Shown: piece after piece, positions 12,807 to 23,793 of the stretch
How the letters are laid out: each line of letters opens with the position of its first letter
Position numbering within the stretch: position 1 is the first letter of the stretch
Assembly: GCA_002150815.3 (NCBI GenBank)
Contig: NDFF03000382.1
Span: 186,001 to 250,000, forward strand
DNA from: Grammothele lineata
Lineage: Eukaryota; Basidiomycota; Agaricomycetes; Polyporales; Polyporaceae
Direction: 5' to 3'
DNA: 64,000 nt
The notes under the pieces: generated by a model
What the model was told of the DNA's origin: nothing
The model's database searches: none
What the model saw: the letters and a program-made list of their open reading frames with translations, nothing else
Position numbers and translations under genes: made by a program

Positions 12807-15638
12807 TCACTTCCGGCTTCCGCCAGTCTGCTTCCCCTGCGCCGCGCCATTGCCTTCCATCGACTTCCCCTTGCCCGCTGGTGTGGACTGCGCCGACGCC
12901 GACGCCGACCTGGCCGGCTCCGGCGTGCTGCTCCGCGACCTACTATCCTTCTCGCCCTTGTCTACCGACCGCCCGAGGAGCCGTCTCAGTTTGCTGCCTG
13001 ACTGCGCCTTCTCGCGCTGCGCTTCCTTGACGCCAACGGCGTCGACCATGACGATCGCCTTCGCCGCGGGCGACATCGTCGAACGCCCCGCACCCGCCGT
13101 CGCGCCTGCCGCCGCCGTGGCCTGCGCGAGCGAACCCTTGGTGGGCACGTGGGAGTCCGATTGGCTTCGCTGATGCTTGAGTGGTGGGGGGCGCTGTCCG
13201 ACCGGGGGTGCGACGCCCTTGCTACCTTTGCCCTCGACGTTCACGATCACCCAGCCCTCCGAGATCGAGTTGGCGCGGCGCTTGCCGCTGGGTGGCGGGC
13301 GGTGTGCGTGCGCGAAGCCGTTCGCGGCGCCGTTCGTTGTCGCCGCGAGGGGTGCCCTAGGCACCGTAGAGTGCGCGGGAGGGGTCGTCGGCGCCCGGTC
13401 TTGGGTGTGCCCTACCCACGCTGCCTCGCTCTTACGCGCACCCTCTCCTTGGGCGCGGTGCTGCTGTGGCGAGTGAACACGCACGCTGCCTTCGCGGAGC
13501 TCGTCGCCCTCTTGACTCGGGTGCTCCGTAATAGTAGGTGGTATCATGCTCGAGTTGTGTGGGCTAGTGCTCGAGCTGGTGGTCATGGCGGAGGATGAGT
13601 TACCGTTCCCTACAACGTCATCGTGCCTCTTCTCTTCCGGTGGAGTGGGCGTCCAGCTGCCCGGCAACACCGGCCCGCTCGAGCCGTGCCGCTCCAGAGG
13701 TGGTGGTTGGGTACTGTGGTGCGTAGCCCCACCACTAGGTTTGCGCTCGCGTGGACCGAGGGGGGCAATGCGCGGGGGAGATGATGATAGAGGGTGCTGG
13801 TGACGGGCCTCTCCGTTGGTGGTGGGCTCTGGATCCTTGCCTGTCCAAATGATGGGTACCTCCGTCGATCGCCAGCCAGTGCTGGAGGAGAAAGCGGAGT
13901 CTCGGAATGCCCCTCCCAGTAGGGGTGGCGTTGGAGGACGTTGACCATCACCTTCAAATGTCGTTTGATCTACTTTCGCGTCCCCATTGGGTGGCGGAGA
14001 CGCCGACAAAGAAGGGGCGATATGCAGAAGAGGAGGGTGCATGTTCAAAGGCGTCGACGCTAGAGGCGATGATGCGCGACGCGACCTAGAATTTGTGGAG
14101 TTGGAGCTGAGGGACCCAGGGCGTGCTGCATCATAAGGTGATTCGTTTGTCACAGCGCGGAGGAAGGGGTCCTGGGTAGAAGAAATGGAATAGTGCCTGG
14201 AGTGCTGCCGTCCAGGTATCGTAAGGAATCGGGAAGCTGAAGGGGCGGTAGCTAGAGGCGGAGACCCCACTGAGCGGTTCCAAGGGTTGAACTCCTGTTG
14301 GTATACGTTTCCGGGCTGGACTTGAGGTGTGGTATAGAATACGTCTGGTGTATGAGGTTGACTGCCTGCCCTAGCACGAGTGCCCACGCCCGTCATGTCT
14401 ACGCTTCCAATCTCACTGGGTGGATGGCCTGCGTCATTGAGGGAACTGTCCGAGGCAAATGCGAGCGGAATTTGAGCTTTAGGAAATGGCTTCTTCAGCT
14501 TGCTCCCGTTGCTGCTGTTGCTGGGAGTGACTTGCTTCAGAGGCGAGGACATGTGGGGAGCTGTAGATGGTGCGTGGGCGAGCTGTGCACCCGGAGCTGT
14601 TCTACAAAGAGTGTTCGTTATTTCACGGGGCGTTCGCCAGATGCAAGTGACATCGTGCACTCACCCATACTGTGGAGTAATTTCTCTCTTTAGCTCCAGG
14701 CTCGAGCCTCCGGGGCTCGCCGGTGGCGATTCCAGGGAAGATGACTCCCCCCGAGGACCGATGAATATCCATAGATCTCGCGTCCGAGAACGACTTCCCA
14801 TAGTCAACGATGTCAACAACGTGAACGACTGGTGGTCGAGAGCGGAAAGTAATGATAAAATTTGCTGCAGGGAATCAAAGGCAAATGTATTCTCTTGAAA
14901 CCCTGGCGTGACGGAGATTGAGAGCGAGTATCAGACATGAAAGTACGGATACGCACATTTGTAACCTTTCAGTTTGAACTCGTACGAGTCCCCAACTTTC
15001 TTCTCGGAGGCAATCCCACGCGGCCATGCATTCCTGACAGCCTGGAGTATGCCGGGGGTGAGGGGTAAGGGCGGGTCTATCACGTGCAGTAGAGATGTAG
15101 AAGGGAACGACAGTGCGAATATCATCGGCCCAGCTTGAGGGAGAGTGGAAGCTGAGCCATTCGGGACCGCAGGGATAGAGGAATTAACCGGACCAGGATT
15201 TGGTCGAGAAAAGGTCAGAGCAATGCGATCATCGTGCTCTCGGGCGTATTCAATAGTGGATATGAAGGAGTAGCCGTACTGGTAAATCACCGTTAGAATG
15301 GCGACGATGAGCTTCTCCGATGCCAGGGTCTTGACGTTAGCCCAGGGCTTGCCCTCGAGACTGAACTCGAAGAAGTGATTATTAGGACTCTCACGGCAGC
15401 CGATGATCTCGCTGTGCTGCTCAAAGAGTCGCCTAAGTCCCTGGATTACGCTGGAAGGAAAACTGTAGAGCCGGACAAAGCCCTGCCCCGCAAGCGTGAG
15501 GACGGCGAAAGAAGAGAATACTCTTTGCTGGTCGCGCAAGAACTCCTTCCTTGGGTAGAAGAGCGGGTTCGGTAGGATGGGAACCGTGAGCGAGGGTTTG
15601 AGAACATTGGGGGTGGGAGAGGCGGGGGGCTGCGCCAT
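12807..15638 (-). CDS. Basidiomycete protein of unknown function: folded N-terminus, long disordered tail
   Basis: Three exons, 14957-15638, 14665-14902 and 12807-14601, sum to 2715 bases and 904 residues. Residues 1-300 are ordered-looking and cysteine-poor. They include FYPRKEFLRDQQRVFSSFAV, a segment EFSLEGKPWANVKTLASEKL, and VGDSYEFKLKGYK running across the first junction into WFQENTFAFDSLQQILSLLS and then LWIFIGPRGESSS. The remaining 600 residues are low-complexity Ser/Pro/Thr/Gly. Near residue 780 they contain a short conserved-looking island, RRANSISEGWVIVNVEGKGS, and a basic C-terminus. I recall proteins of this layout in other Agaricomycetes, always without a known role. A naive reading splits it in two at the first intron; the phase fit and the continuous ordered segment argue for one gene. 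Confidence 0.78.
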
Positions 15639-16873
15639 GGTAAGAACATGGGTGGGAGTTGCGGTGCGATATCAAGCATGCCAACTTTTGAAAGAACAGA
15701 CTCGACTCCAGCAGAGGTCCTCGCCGCACGTCACTATTCCCAAAACGCGCCTCCTCCACGTGCGCTGGCGCGTTGAGCGCCCCGGCGCTGGCCTCAGGCG
15801 CTCTGAACATGCTTGCTCCTGCCATCCTCCGCCTGGTTGCCACCCGCCGAGCCTGCAGCAGCCGGCCTTCACCCCATCTTACTCACCTCGCTGCGTTCTG
15901 TGCATATGGATGTGCCACCTTCTTTGCTTCCGCCGCCCTCTGGCTATGAGCATCCCACCACATGAAGTTCAGGATTTGAAGGAAGTCGCACCCGGACATT
16001 ACTATTCGTACGGCTGTGGCATCTAGAAAAGACAAAAGGGGGACAGACAAGGACGGGTGGTGAATAGCTATTATGAGTGATGAAAAGGGGATAGGAACCG
16101 CCACAGGGTATGCGGGATGGTTCGACTCCGACCGACTATCACGCATGTGGTAGGGGCCTAGGAGCTGCGGGGGAGGGACAGAAGGCTTCAAAGAGGCATC
16201 CCCAAAGACGTCGGGGTCCCGTGGGTCCTTCAATATCCTCAGCGACGTTTCTCGCCTTAACTGCCTCAATGTTCGCGAACGTCCTCCGGGGTGACCACAT
16301 GAAGGCAAATGCTTAACTCGCCTTAGCCCGTCAGACCCTCTCAGGACAAAGTCCCACAACCTAAATCCCCATCACATTACACGATTGCCGTTCATTGTTG
16401 TATGCCAGGATTGCATTGACAGTGACGTAAGACCACGAGAGAGAGCCTGGCCAGGGCTGTAGTAGGACACGCACCTACTCTCGCAGGTGCCGTGGTGGTG
16501 TTTGTTAACGCATAACAACCGTCAATAGTCCGAGGTAAAGCTTCAGCAAACCCGCACGCTATGGGCTGTGATGATGAAGGTGATTAGACGGCTGCCAGCC
16601 TGCAACGCCCTTGTGGTCTTAGAACAGCTGATTGAAGGGCTCGGTGTCACTGGGCATTCCGGCAAGCACGGCCCGGCATTGGCAATCGGAACTCTTGCGG
16701 CAGTGGACCGTTTCGGACCGACGGTCAGCACGGACCGCGGGTGCAGAGGAGCACGAACGCACGAACCCCGGGACCACTTGATATATATCGTCCGTGAAGA
16801 ACTCGATGGCTCACCCGTCTCTCCCCTTCGTATCGCTCTGCTGGCATACTCCGTGTCCTAACAACATCCTGCG
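15639..16873. other. Intergenic, 1.2 kb, with an unproven short frame
   Basis: Divergent space between the unknown 904-residue gene and the oxidoreductase. A 46-codon plus-strand frame at 15809-15949 has an Arg-rich amphipathic start and one hydrophobic helix; see the findings. A perfect tRNA B-box-like string at 16119 has no tRNA around it. Confidence 0.45.
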
Positions 16874-18995
16874 ATGTCTGAAATGAAGAAACTCAACGTC
16901 TTGATGTGTGCGTATGCCTCTTGGAATGCCTTTCTGTTGGCGCATTTCAGCTGATCCGCTTCGGCTTAGGTGGGACCGTGAGTGGGATCAAAACTACTTG
17001 AAAAGTCATCATACCATTTGCATAATACCATTGGCATAATGCTGTAGGGGGAGTATACTACGGGATGGACCGGCGCTGGCGCATCAAAATCAGATAAAAA
17101 GGTCGGTACTCAAGATTGGTGGGTCTGTGGATTCAAAGACTGACAACCATGTAGATTGGCGTGAGTATTCTACAGTTCAGTATGGACCGGCCCGCTTGAC
17201 ATAGACAAAGGTGGTCGCTTTAACATGCTTCGACCTTCGGAGACTAGGCAAGGCAAGTCAACTTAGTGCGCATTCCCTTTATTGCGATCTTCTCACTTGG
17301 GTGGCAGCTCGATCGTCTCAGTATGGTTGGCGTGAACGGTTCCAAATTTCCTGCCATTCGGAAACACCTGCAGGAGAACATTGGGAACGTGTATAAAGAT
17401 ATGGATACGTCGTCAGTCATTTTGATTTTCTCAGGCATATATTTGTGCTCATCTTCCTTAGGTTTGATGCTTACCCTGAGGGCAATTCGATCAATCCGGA
17501 AGAATGTCAGTTAACGCTTTGGAACCTAGTATCCAGATATTTTGTAACGTCTTGCGTTTTTAGACAAATCTGCTATCGATAGGCTTTCTCCTGGAGATGC
17601 CGTCATTATCTTCACTCCCGACAGTAAGCACCGCCGGCTGCAGCCTCAGCGGATTTGATGCCAGACCTCATCACTGGTTCTCCAAGGCACCCACTATCCC
17701 ATTGCACTCTATGCCATCGAGCATGGCCTGCACGTTCTAGTTACCAAGCCCGCCGTTCAACTGCTCCAGCACCACGCGGAACTCGTCGCGGCGGCAGCGA
17801 AGAAAGGTGTTGTATGCTTCGTGGAGCACCACAAGCGGTATGTCGCCCATTGGATACGGCCTTCTCTTAAATCTGAGACGTCTCTCCCCATGTAGCTACG
17901 ACCCTGTGTACAGCGATGCCCGCGCTCGTGCCGCCAGCCTCGGCGAATTCAACTTCTTCAATGCCTGGATGAGTCAGCCAAAGAGTCAGCTTGAAACCTT
18001 CCGCGCGTGGGCGGGTAAAGATTCGGATATAAGGTCTGATCAACAACCTTCATTGCAATCAACGCCGTCTTTCTGACGCATACACCAAACAGCTACTACC
18101 TGTCTTCTCACCACATCGACATTCACTGCTGGATGATGCAGGGTCGTGGCGTCCCCACGAAGGTCACCGCGAGCGCTGCTGCCGGCATTGCGACAGGCGA
18201 GCCCTTCAACTGTGTGCCACAGACGGAGGACACCATCACGCTTCTCGTCGACTGGCAATCTCTTTCGAGCGAGAAGCACCGCGGTACGGCCGTGTACACC
18301 GCCTCGTGGACCGCTCCGCTCAAGGCGGGCGTCCACACCGCGCAGCATTTCTATTACATGGCCGAGAAGGTGCGTTACGGTATACCGTTACGGCGGACTC
18401 TGCGGTCGCGCACAGCACCGCATAACGCTCGCCGCAATCGTCTCGTGTGCTTGTTCTCAATCGTGCGCTCGTTGGTTTTAGGGAGAGATCAACGTCGACC
18501 AAGCCCATCGCGGTTACGACATCGTCCAGGACGAGACGGGCAAAGCTTGGTACAACCCGTTCTAGTACGTCCAGTTTCCTCGTGCCTCCGACAGCTTTCA
18601 AACTAAATCAACACCCTGTTCATAACTTCCAAATTCTATTCGATGCGTGCCTTCGACCATAACATCGGACGTCCTCGCTGATGCGCCTAATATTGTGGTT
18701 ACGATTCCCCGCCCCGCGCGGCGATCACACGCGCAGCATGAAGTATTCGCCCTCCGAAAGCGGGCACTTCGACGGCCAGCGTGGTTATGGTTACATCTCC
18801 ATCGAGAAGTTCATCGACGCCGCACGGAGCGTGAACGCGGGGCACACGAGCGCGGCCGAGTACGACAAGCACGGGCTGCCGACGATCGCAAACACGATCC
18901 TCACTACGGCCATCCTCCACGCTGGGCGTATCAGCCTCGACGAGAAGCGTTCCGTCGGGATCAAGCAGGTCGACGGCGAGTGGGTGCTTGAGTGA
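16874..18995 (+). CDS. Gfo/Idh/MocA-family NAD(P)-dependent oxidoreductase
   Basis: Sugar- or inositol-dehydrogenase-type protein with an N-terminal Rossmann fold; the substrate is unknown. Thirteen exons: 16874-16907, 16970-16977, 17048-17101, 17155-17160, 17211-17252, 17308-17411, 17462-17505, 17564-17623, 17687-17837, 17896-18033, 18093-18369, 18482-18564 and 18737-18995, giving 419 residues. The dinucleotide loop [14 protein letters not shown] is only recovered by including the 8-base exon 2, and [15 protein letters not shown] needs the 6-base exon 4. Further landmarks are [20 protein letters not shown], the VTKPA motif that stands for the family's [36 protein letters not shown], and the C-terminal [17 protein letters not shown]. 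Intron 5 has a GC donor. The family is widespread in fungi. A cytosolic role is likely, as there is no signal peptide. Confidence 0.88.
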
Positions 18996-21900
18996 ACACC
19001 CGGCGCGGCAGGCTTGAATCTGGCGGAGCCTAGCTCGTGCCGGGAGGCCTAGGCATCAATGACGTAGTGCCACAAGTGGTTTGCTTGAAAGGTAGTTGGC
19101 GGAAGATGGGTTGAAGCGTATATGAGGAGGCGTCACCGATGACGGTAGTTCAACGGCAAAACAGAAAGGTTGTAGCCTCGTGCATGTACGATACGAACAC
19201 GTTGAACGAAGTTCCAGCTGTTTCATATGTTCTTCAATGCACCGTGTCCTAGAGTATCATGAGCATTCGTGTGAAAAAGCATCACTAATCCCGCCATTGA
19301 GGCACACCGTCCTTCATGACGACATCCAACTTAGGTACGTGTCTATACCGGGAAGTGTCTTGACGGCGGACGCAAAGAATCATCGTATCGAGGTACCAGG
19401 GTCTCACGTTGGACCACGCTGAACCTGAGACTGCTGTGGCGGCGCCCCTCAGGTTCGCTGGCCACAAGTCCATGACGAGGTAAAGTGACGACCGTGTAAT
19501 TACGCACAACTTTGCGCTCAGTCGGCAGTCGTAGGGGCAGGTACAGACAGGAACGCAACAGCCTGGGCCCGTCGGCCTAGCGCGGTTATCTCCTGCCGCA
19601 CGAAAACTGCGTATGATAATCCGGGGCTGTGGCAACTCCGCCGTGACGTCTCGCAAGCCTCGAGGCTCGGTGGTGGTATTGAATTTCCAAGGTCGATTTA
19701 GTTATTGCATCCCGACCGGAATGATACCTGGCTTAGCGCGTGGACAATTGGTCGTAAAAACCCACAGAAGAGAACATCGACGGCGATGCGGTGCTCACCT
19801 CCGGCGCGGCTGGATCCCGCGAGCCACGGGTTGTGAGGGCGGCGACCATCAGCGGAGCGCAGTGCGCCTCCTTGATGAAGTCTTTCTTGGAAGAGCCCAT
19901 CAGCACCACTGGACCGTATGGTGAGTTCTTACCCGCGACGCCCCAAGAGCCTGAGATGCATCTGGCCGGGGCCAGTCTACGGCGAATGTCCGTAGTTTTG
20001 TCGCGCGATCGATTTCTTGTAGGTTCTTGCGCGCGAACATTGTTCTCTCCGTGCTCCTAGAATTCCTTTTCCTTTCGGTAGGACTGGCACTCGCCCGTGA
20101 TTCTGAAGGTTTCCCGACAGCTTCCAGCGCCCCCCTTCTCTGGTACTAGTCGCCATCATTCCCTGGTCGGAGGTGTATGGCGAGGCTCTTGTTCCTGCAA
20201 GTCGATCTCGATGGATGTGTTCAGAACAATCCGTGCGCAGCTTGTGCGCGTCTCGGGTCTCGGATGGGTTCGGTGGCACCACCGCCGGGTGCATCTGCGT
20301 CCGGGGCATGAACAGGACATTGTGACCATGTGCACGACCCACCTGAGGTCCTGAGGTGCACCGTGTTTATCAAACCTCGGTTCCGCGCACATTGGGGGTG
20401 CCATATGCAGGTGCGGGACTCGTTCGTCATGCATGGAAGATCGTCGCGGGGCTCATACCAGCAACAGCTTGTCCTCCTGCATCTTCGGATCCGAGCCCGA
20501 GTGTGCGCGCATGCACCTGCACGTACCTCCACACGCTCCGAGGGGCAGAGGACGTCCCACGATGGCCCGCACGGGTGCAGAAGTCGCCGCGTTGCTTGAA
20601 GGTTCATCTGTCTTCATACCGCCTCCGAGCCCTGGCGAGGCCTTCTTCTCCTGCGGCCCGCCGCACTTCGATTCCGCGGTTCTCTCGCGGGAGCCTACCA
20701 AGGCTTAAGCCACCGGTCAGTAGTCCGCATAAGGCGAGAATGAACGTGCACGCCCGCACCAGGCCCGCACGCGCCCCAACCGCGGGAGTGGCGGCGCGCC
20801 CCCGGGCATCCCGTGCTCGCCCATGTTCGACCCGTGCGCGAGCGTGCGGGGGTGCCGCGCCCGTCGGGGTGCCTGGCGCCCACGGTCGACAGCCCGCAGA
20901 CACTGCCAGACAGGCGCCGCGCGTGTTCTGGCGCGGGCCGTGAGAGGCGCGGGGCGAGAACGAGCGCGGCGGTTTACCTCACCCTGGTAACACAGAACGA
21001 ACAGAAGGCGCACCCTGGCGCACCGCAGCCTCCGCCCGCGCCCGATCGTCCAGTCACGCGCATCCTTAGCCCTCAGGCCTCAGGCCTCGGCGCCGGGCGT
21101 GCCCTTGTGCTCCCTATGGTGCCCCGCCGTTCACGCCGCACCGCCGGCCAAGGGGGAACGATAGCGAGCGGAGCGCGATTCAGCGTGACGTTAGCCTATT
21201 TCTCGCCGCCACCCCCGCACAGCGGCAGATAGGTTTTATTCAGCCTGGGCCGTCGTGGATAACGAGCGATGATACCGCACCTGCCGACCGTGCTGATGGC
21301 ACGTATCTCGACGTCAATGCTGGCGGGGATGGCGTGCAGCCAGGGCCGCACTCGACGTCACCTTGTTTGCTAGAAGGTGCGGGGCGCCGGTCTTGCTGTT
21401 GAAGCGAGTGATCGCGCCTTGTCCAAGGTCTACGCTGGTCTGCGTTCCAGTGGCGGCCAATTGGCGACACAGAATAATATAACTCAGGTGCACGACTGAC
21501 TGCGTAATGTAAATGACAGGGAGGGAGTGCGCGACAGTGCGGTGAGCCCTTCAGGCTCCAACTACGACAGTGATGGTTGATTGCTGCGACATTGACGAGT
21601 GTACGATGAAGAAGGGGTGACTAAACGGACGTATGACACAATGCGCAACTGGATCGGGGATGCGACAGGACGACGCGGACGAGAGAGGAAGATGTACAAT
21701 AAACGTGAAGAATAAGATAGAACGAATTCGGCGGCGACTTAAGTTGGATCGGGAAGGGGTGAGAGGAAAGGCCACTAGGTTCGTCGCGTGAGGCGATCCA
21801 GGATGATGCGCAGGAAAGGAAGGGCGGTATGCATAGGGTAGGATATGTGTGAACGGATGGTTAAGTGTCCGAACGAGCCGCAGAAGTAGAGCCAGAATGC

Positions 21901-22309
21901 AGTCGACCGAAGGCTACACCGGGGACTGCGCAAGTAGTGCCGTCCTATTCGTACACGGGAGGGTGCGTACAACGCGGTGTTCCGCGAATTCGAGCCGTCC
22001 GATTCGACGTCGTTCTTGTACTCGTATAGGCCACACGTCAACAGGCAAGGGAAACAAGGCGGTCGAGACGATTGCGAGGAGAAAAGAATGCATGGTTGAT
22101 GGAGTCGATGATGTTGGGACCGGGAAATGCGTGTGGTGATGCCGATGGACGACGTGTATGAAATGTTGATACATTTTGTGCGAAGGACTGCAGAACGGCG
22201 GAAAGCGGGAGGAAAGCGTTTTACAACCTATGGCACCGAACGACAGCGAAGGCGACGGCAGCCAGATAGGAAGAATTCCGAGGTAGCCGGGTGCCAGAAA
22301 CGGGCACCC
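18996..22309. other. Intergenic, 3.3 kb, no supported gene
   Basis: Between the oxidoreductase and the 3' end of the cyclin. The part around 20,700-21,000 is very GC-rich. Open frames on both strands are Arg/Pro-rich and unmatched. A possible spliced frame at 19,613-20,060 is discussed among the rejected items. I see no inverted terminal repeats or tRNA gene. Confidence 0.45.
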
Positions 22310-23793
22310 CTACGACACCATGGCAGGACGGGGAGACGCCATGTTGAGGTTGTGGAGCGCCTGCCGCTGGTACGCGAGGAAGTCGTGTGGCAGGCAGTGC
22401 TCCGGCACCTGCTCAACGAATTGCTTGTTGAGCACGGGCTCGAACTTGGGCGACGGGAGATTCTCCTTGTCGTCCGACATATACGAGCCTGAGAATGCGT
22501 CGCTGGACAGAATCGGGCTCGTTGGAGTCACCGGCATGTCGTCGGAAAGGTCGGACGCCGTCGTCGACACGCTCATGGGTGTGCAGACCTTGGGGGAATA
22601 CGCAGAACGCACGGGAGTCATCGGGAGGGCGACCAGGGGCTGCCGTTGCCACCGGCCACCCTGGAGGTAGAACTGAAGGACGAACGTCGCCGCTTTCGAG
22701 TAGAACGCGTAGGAGTACTTCTTGACCAACACTTCGGAAAGGTCATTGACATGCTTTGCCAACCGGTTGTCCAGGTGCTCAACGATCTCGAGGCACTCTT
22801 CAGTCTCCTCGAAGATGCGACGACCCTTTCCACAGAGGAAACGCGCTAGTGAAAGCGCACCGAGGGCGATTACCGAAGAGGGGTACTGAACGAACTCCCG
22901 ATAGAAGAGGGTGATCTCCATGAGGAACCTGGCGACGTGCTGGACCTTCTGCTCCTCCATGATCGGCCCGCAGCAGAGAATACGAAGCCACGACTCGGCG
23001 GTGGGGTGGCCTAGAGTCCACTGGATTGTCGAGAGAACGTGGCCTTCCATTTGGATGAATGCGGACTCGTCATAGGTCTCTTGGCACATTTGCACCAGTT
23101 CGCGGACCGTAGGCACGCGTTCCTTCGCATCCTCGAACTTCGCAGCAATCCACAGGGCTGCACAGCCTACGAGCTGGTAGTGTTTCACGTACACAACGCG
23201 CTTGGACACGTAGCGATCGATGATGTTCAGCGTGAGGTAGAGCGTCTCCGGCCGCAACCGGAACATGAAATGAAGTTCGACGAGGAAATCAACCAGGCAC
23301 GGGCGCATGTGCCACCTGATTTCTGGCTGCTGGTCCATGGACGACAACGAACACATCGTCATCCGCTGGGAGGGGTGCTGTTCAATTCACTGACTCGAAA
23401 TAGACCACAGGCGCCAGCGCTCACCTCCATCTCGTGCATGTAGGCACGAATCTCCTCGTGGTATTCTTCTTCCAGGTAGATCCCCTCTCGCCGAAGTGCA
23501 CTAATCTGTGCGATCCGTTGGCGTTGCGCGAGCATTTCTGCTTTTGCGGCACGAGGGGTCTTCCGGACTAACGAATGCGGGGGGTAGAGGGGGGATTGCC
23601 GGCGAGATTTGGAGATGCCGTACGGGGACGGCTTCTTCTTGGGGTACGCAGAGGGCCTTGACGCCCGGGTCGAGTTTGATACGTCCTTCATGTCTGCGGG
23701 CGAGATGGAGGGAACGATGGATGCTATGGGTACGCTAGTTGTAGACGAAAACGGGTGAGATGTGCATCCAACGGTAGAGGAAAGAGACGACAT
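22310..23793 (-). CDS. Cln-type G1/S cyclin
   Basis: Cyclin that would activate the main cell-cycle CDK at G1/S. Exons 23425-23793 and 22310-23377 give 478 residues. The N-terminus is Ser/Pro-rich and basic (YPKKKPSPYGISKSRRQSPL). The cyclin box starts at about 138 with MDQQPEIRWHMRPCLVDFLV, then TLYLTLNIIDRYVSKRVVYV, KHYQLVGCAALWIAAKFEDA and KERVPTVRELVQMCQETYDE. The QPEI...MRP...DF and YQL...ALWI..KF.D.K.R pattern is that of yeast Cln1/Cln2 rather than B-type cyclins. A second, weaker cyclin fold follows. The C-terminus is Ser/Thr/Pro-rich with SDDMPVTPTSPILSSDAFSG, a likely phosphodegron region. The start at 23793 is the ATG of MSSLSST; the frame stays open upstream to 24003, so a longer form is possible. 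Confidence 0.88.

Noticed and set aside
16119..16129. GGTTCGACTCC, a perfect match to the tRNA B-box consensus
   Set aside because: The bases around it do not form a T-arm, and there is no A box or acceptor stem at the right distance.
19613..20060. Possible spliced gene with phase-compatible segments (SVVVLNFQ then EENIDGDAV and TISGAQCASLMKSFLEEP)
   Set aside because: The frame fits across two plausible introns, but the product of about 115 residues matches nothing and the last part ends at once after the second junction.
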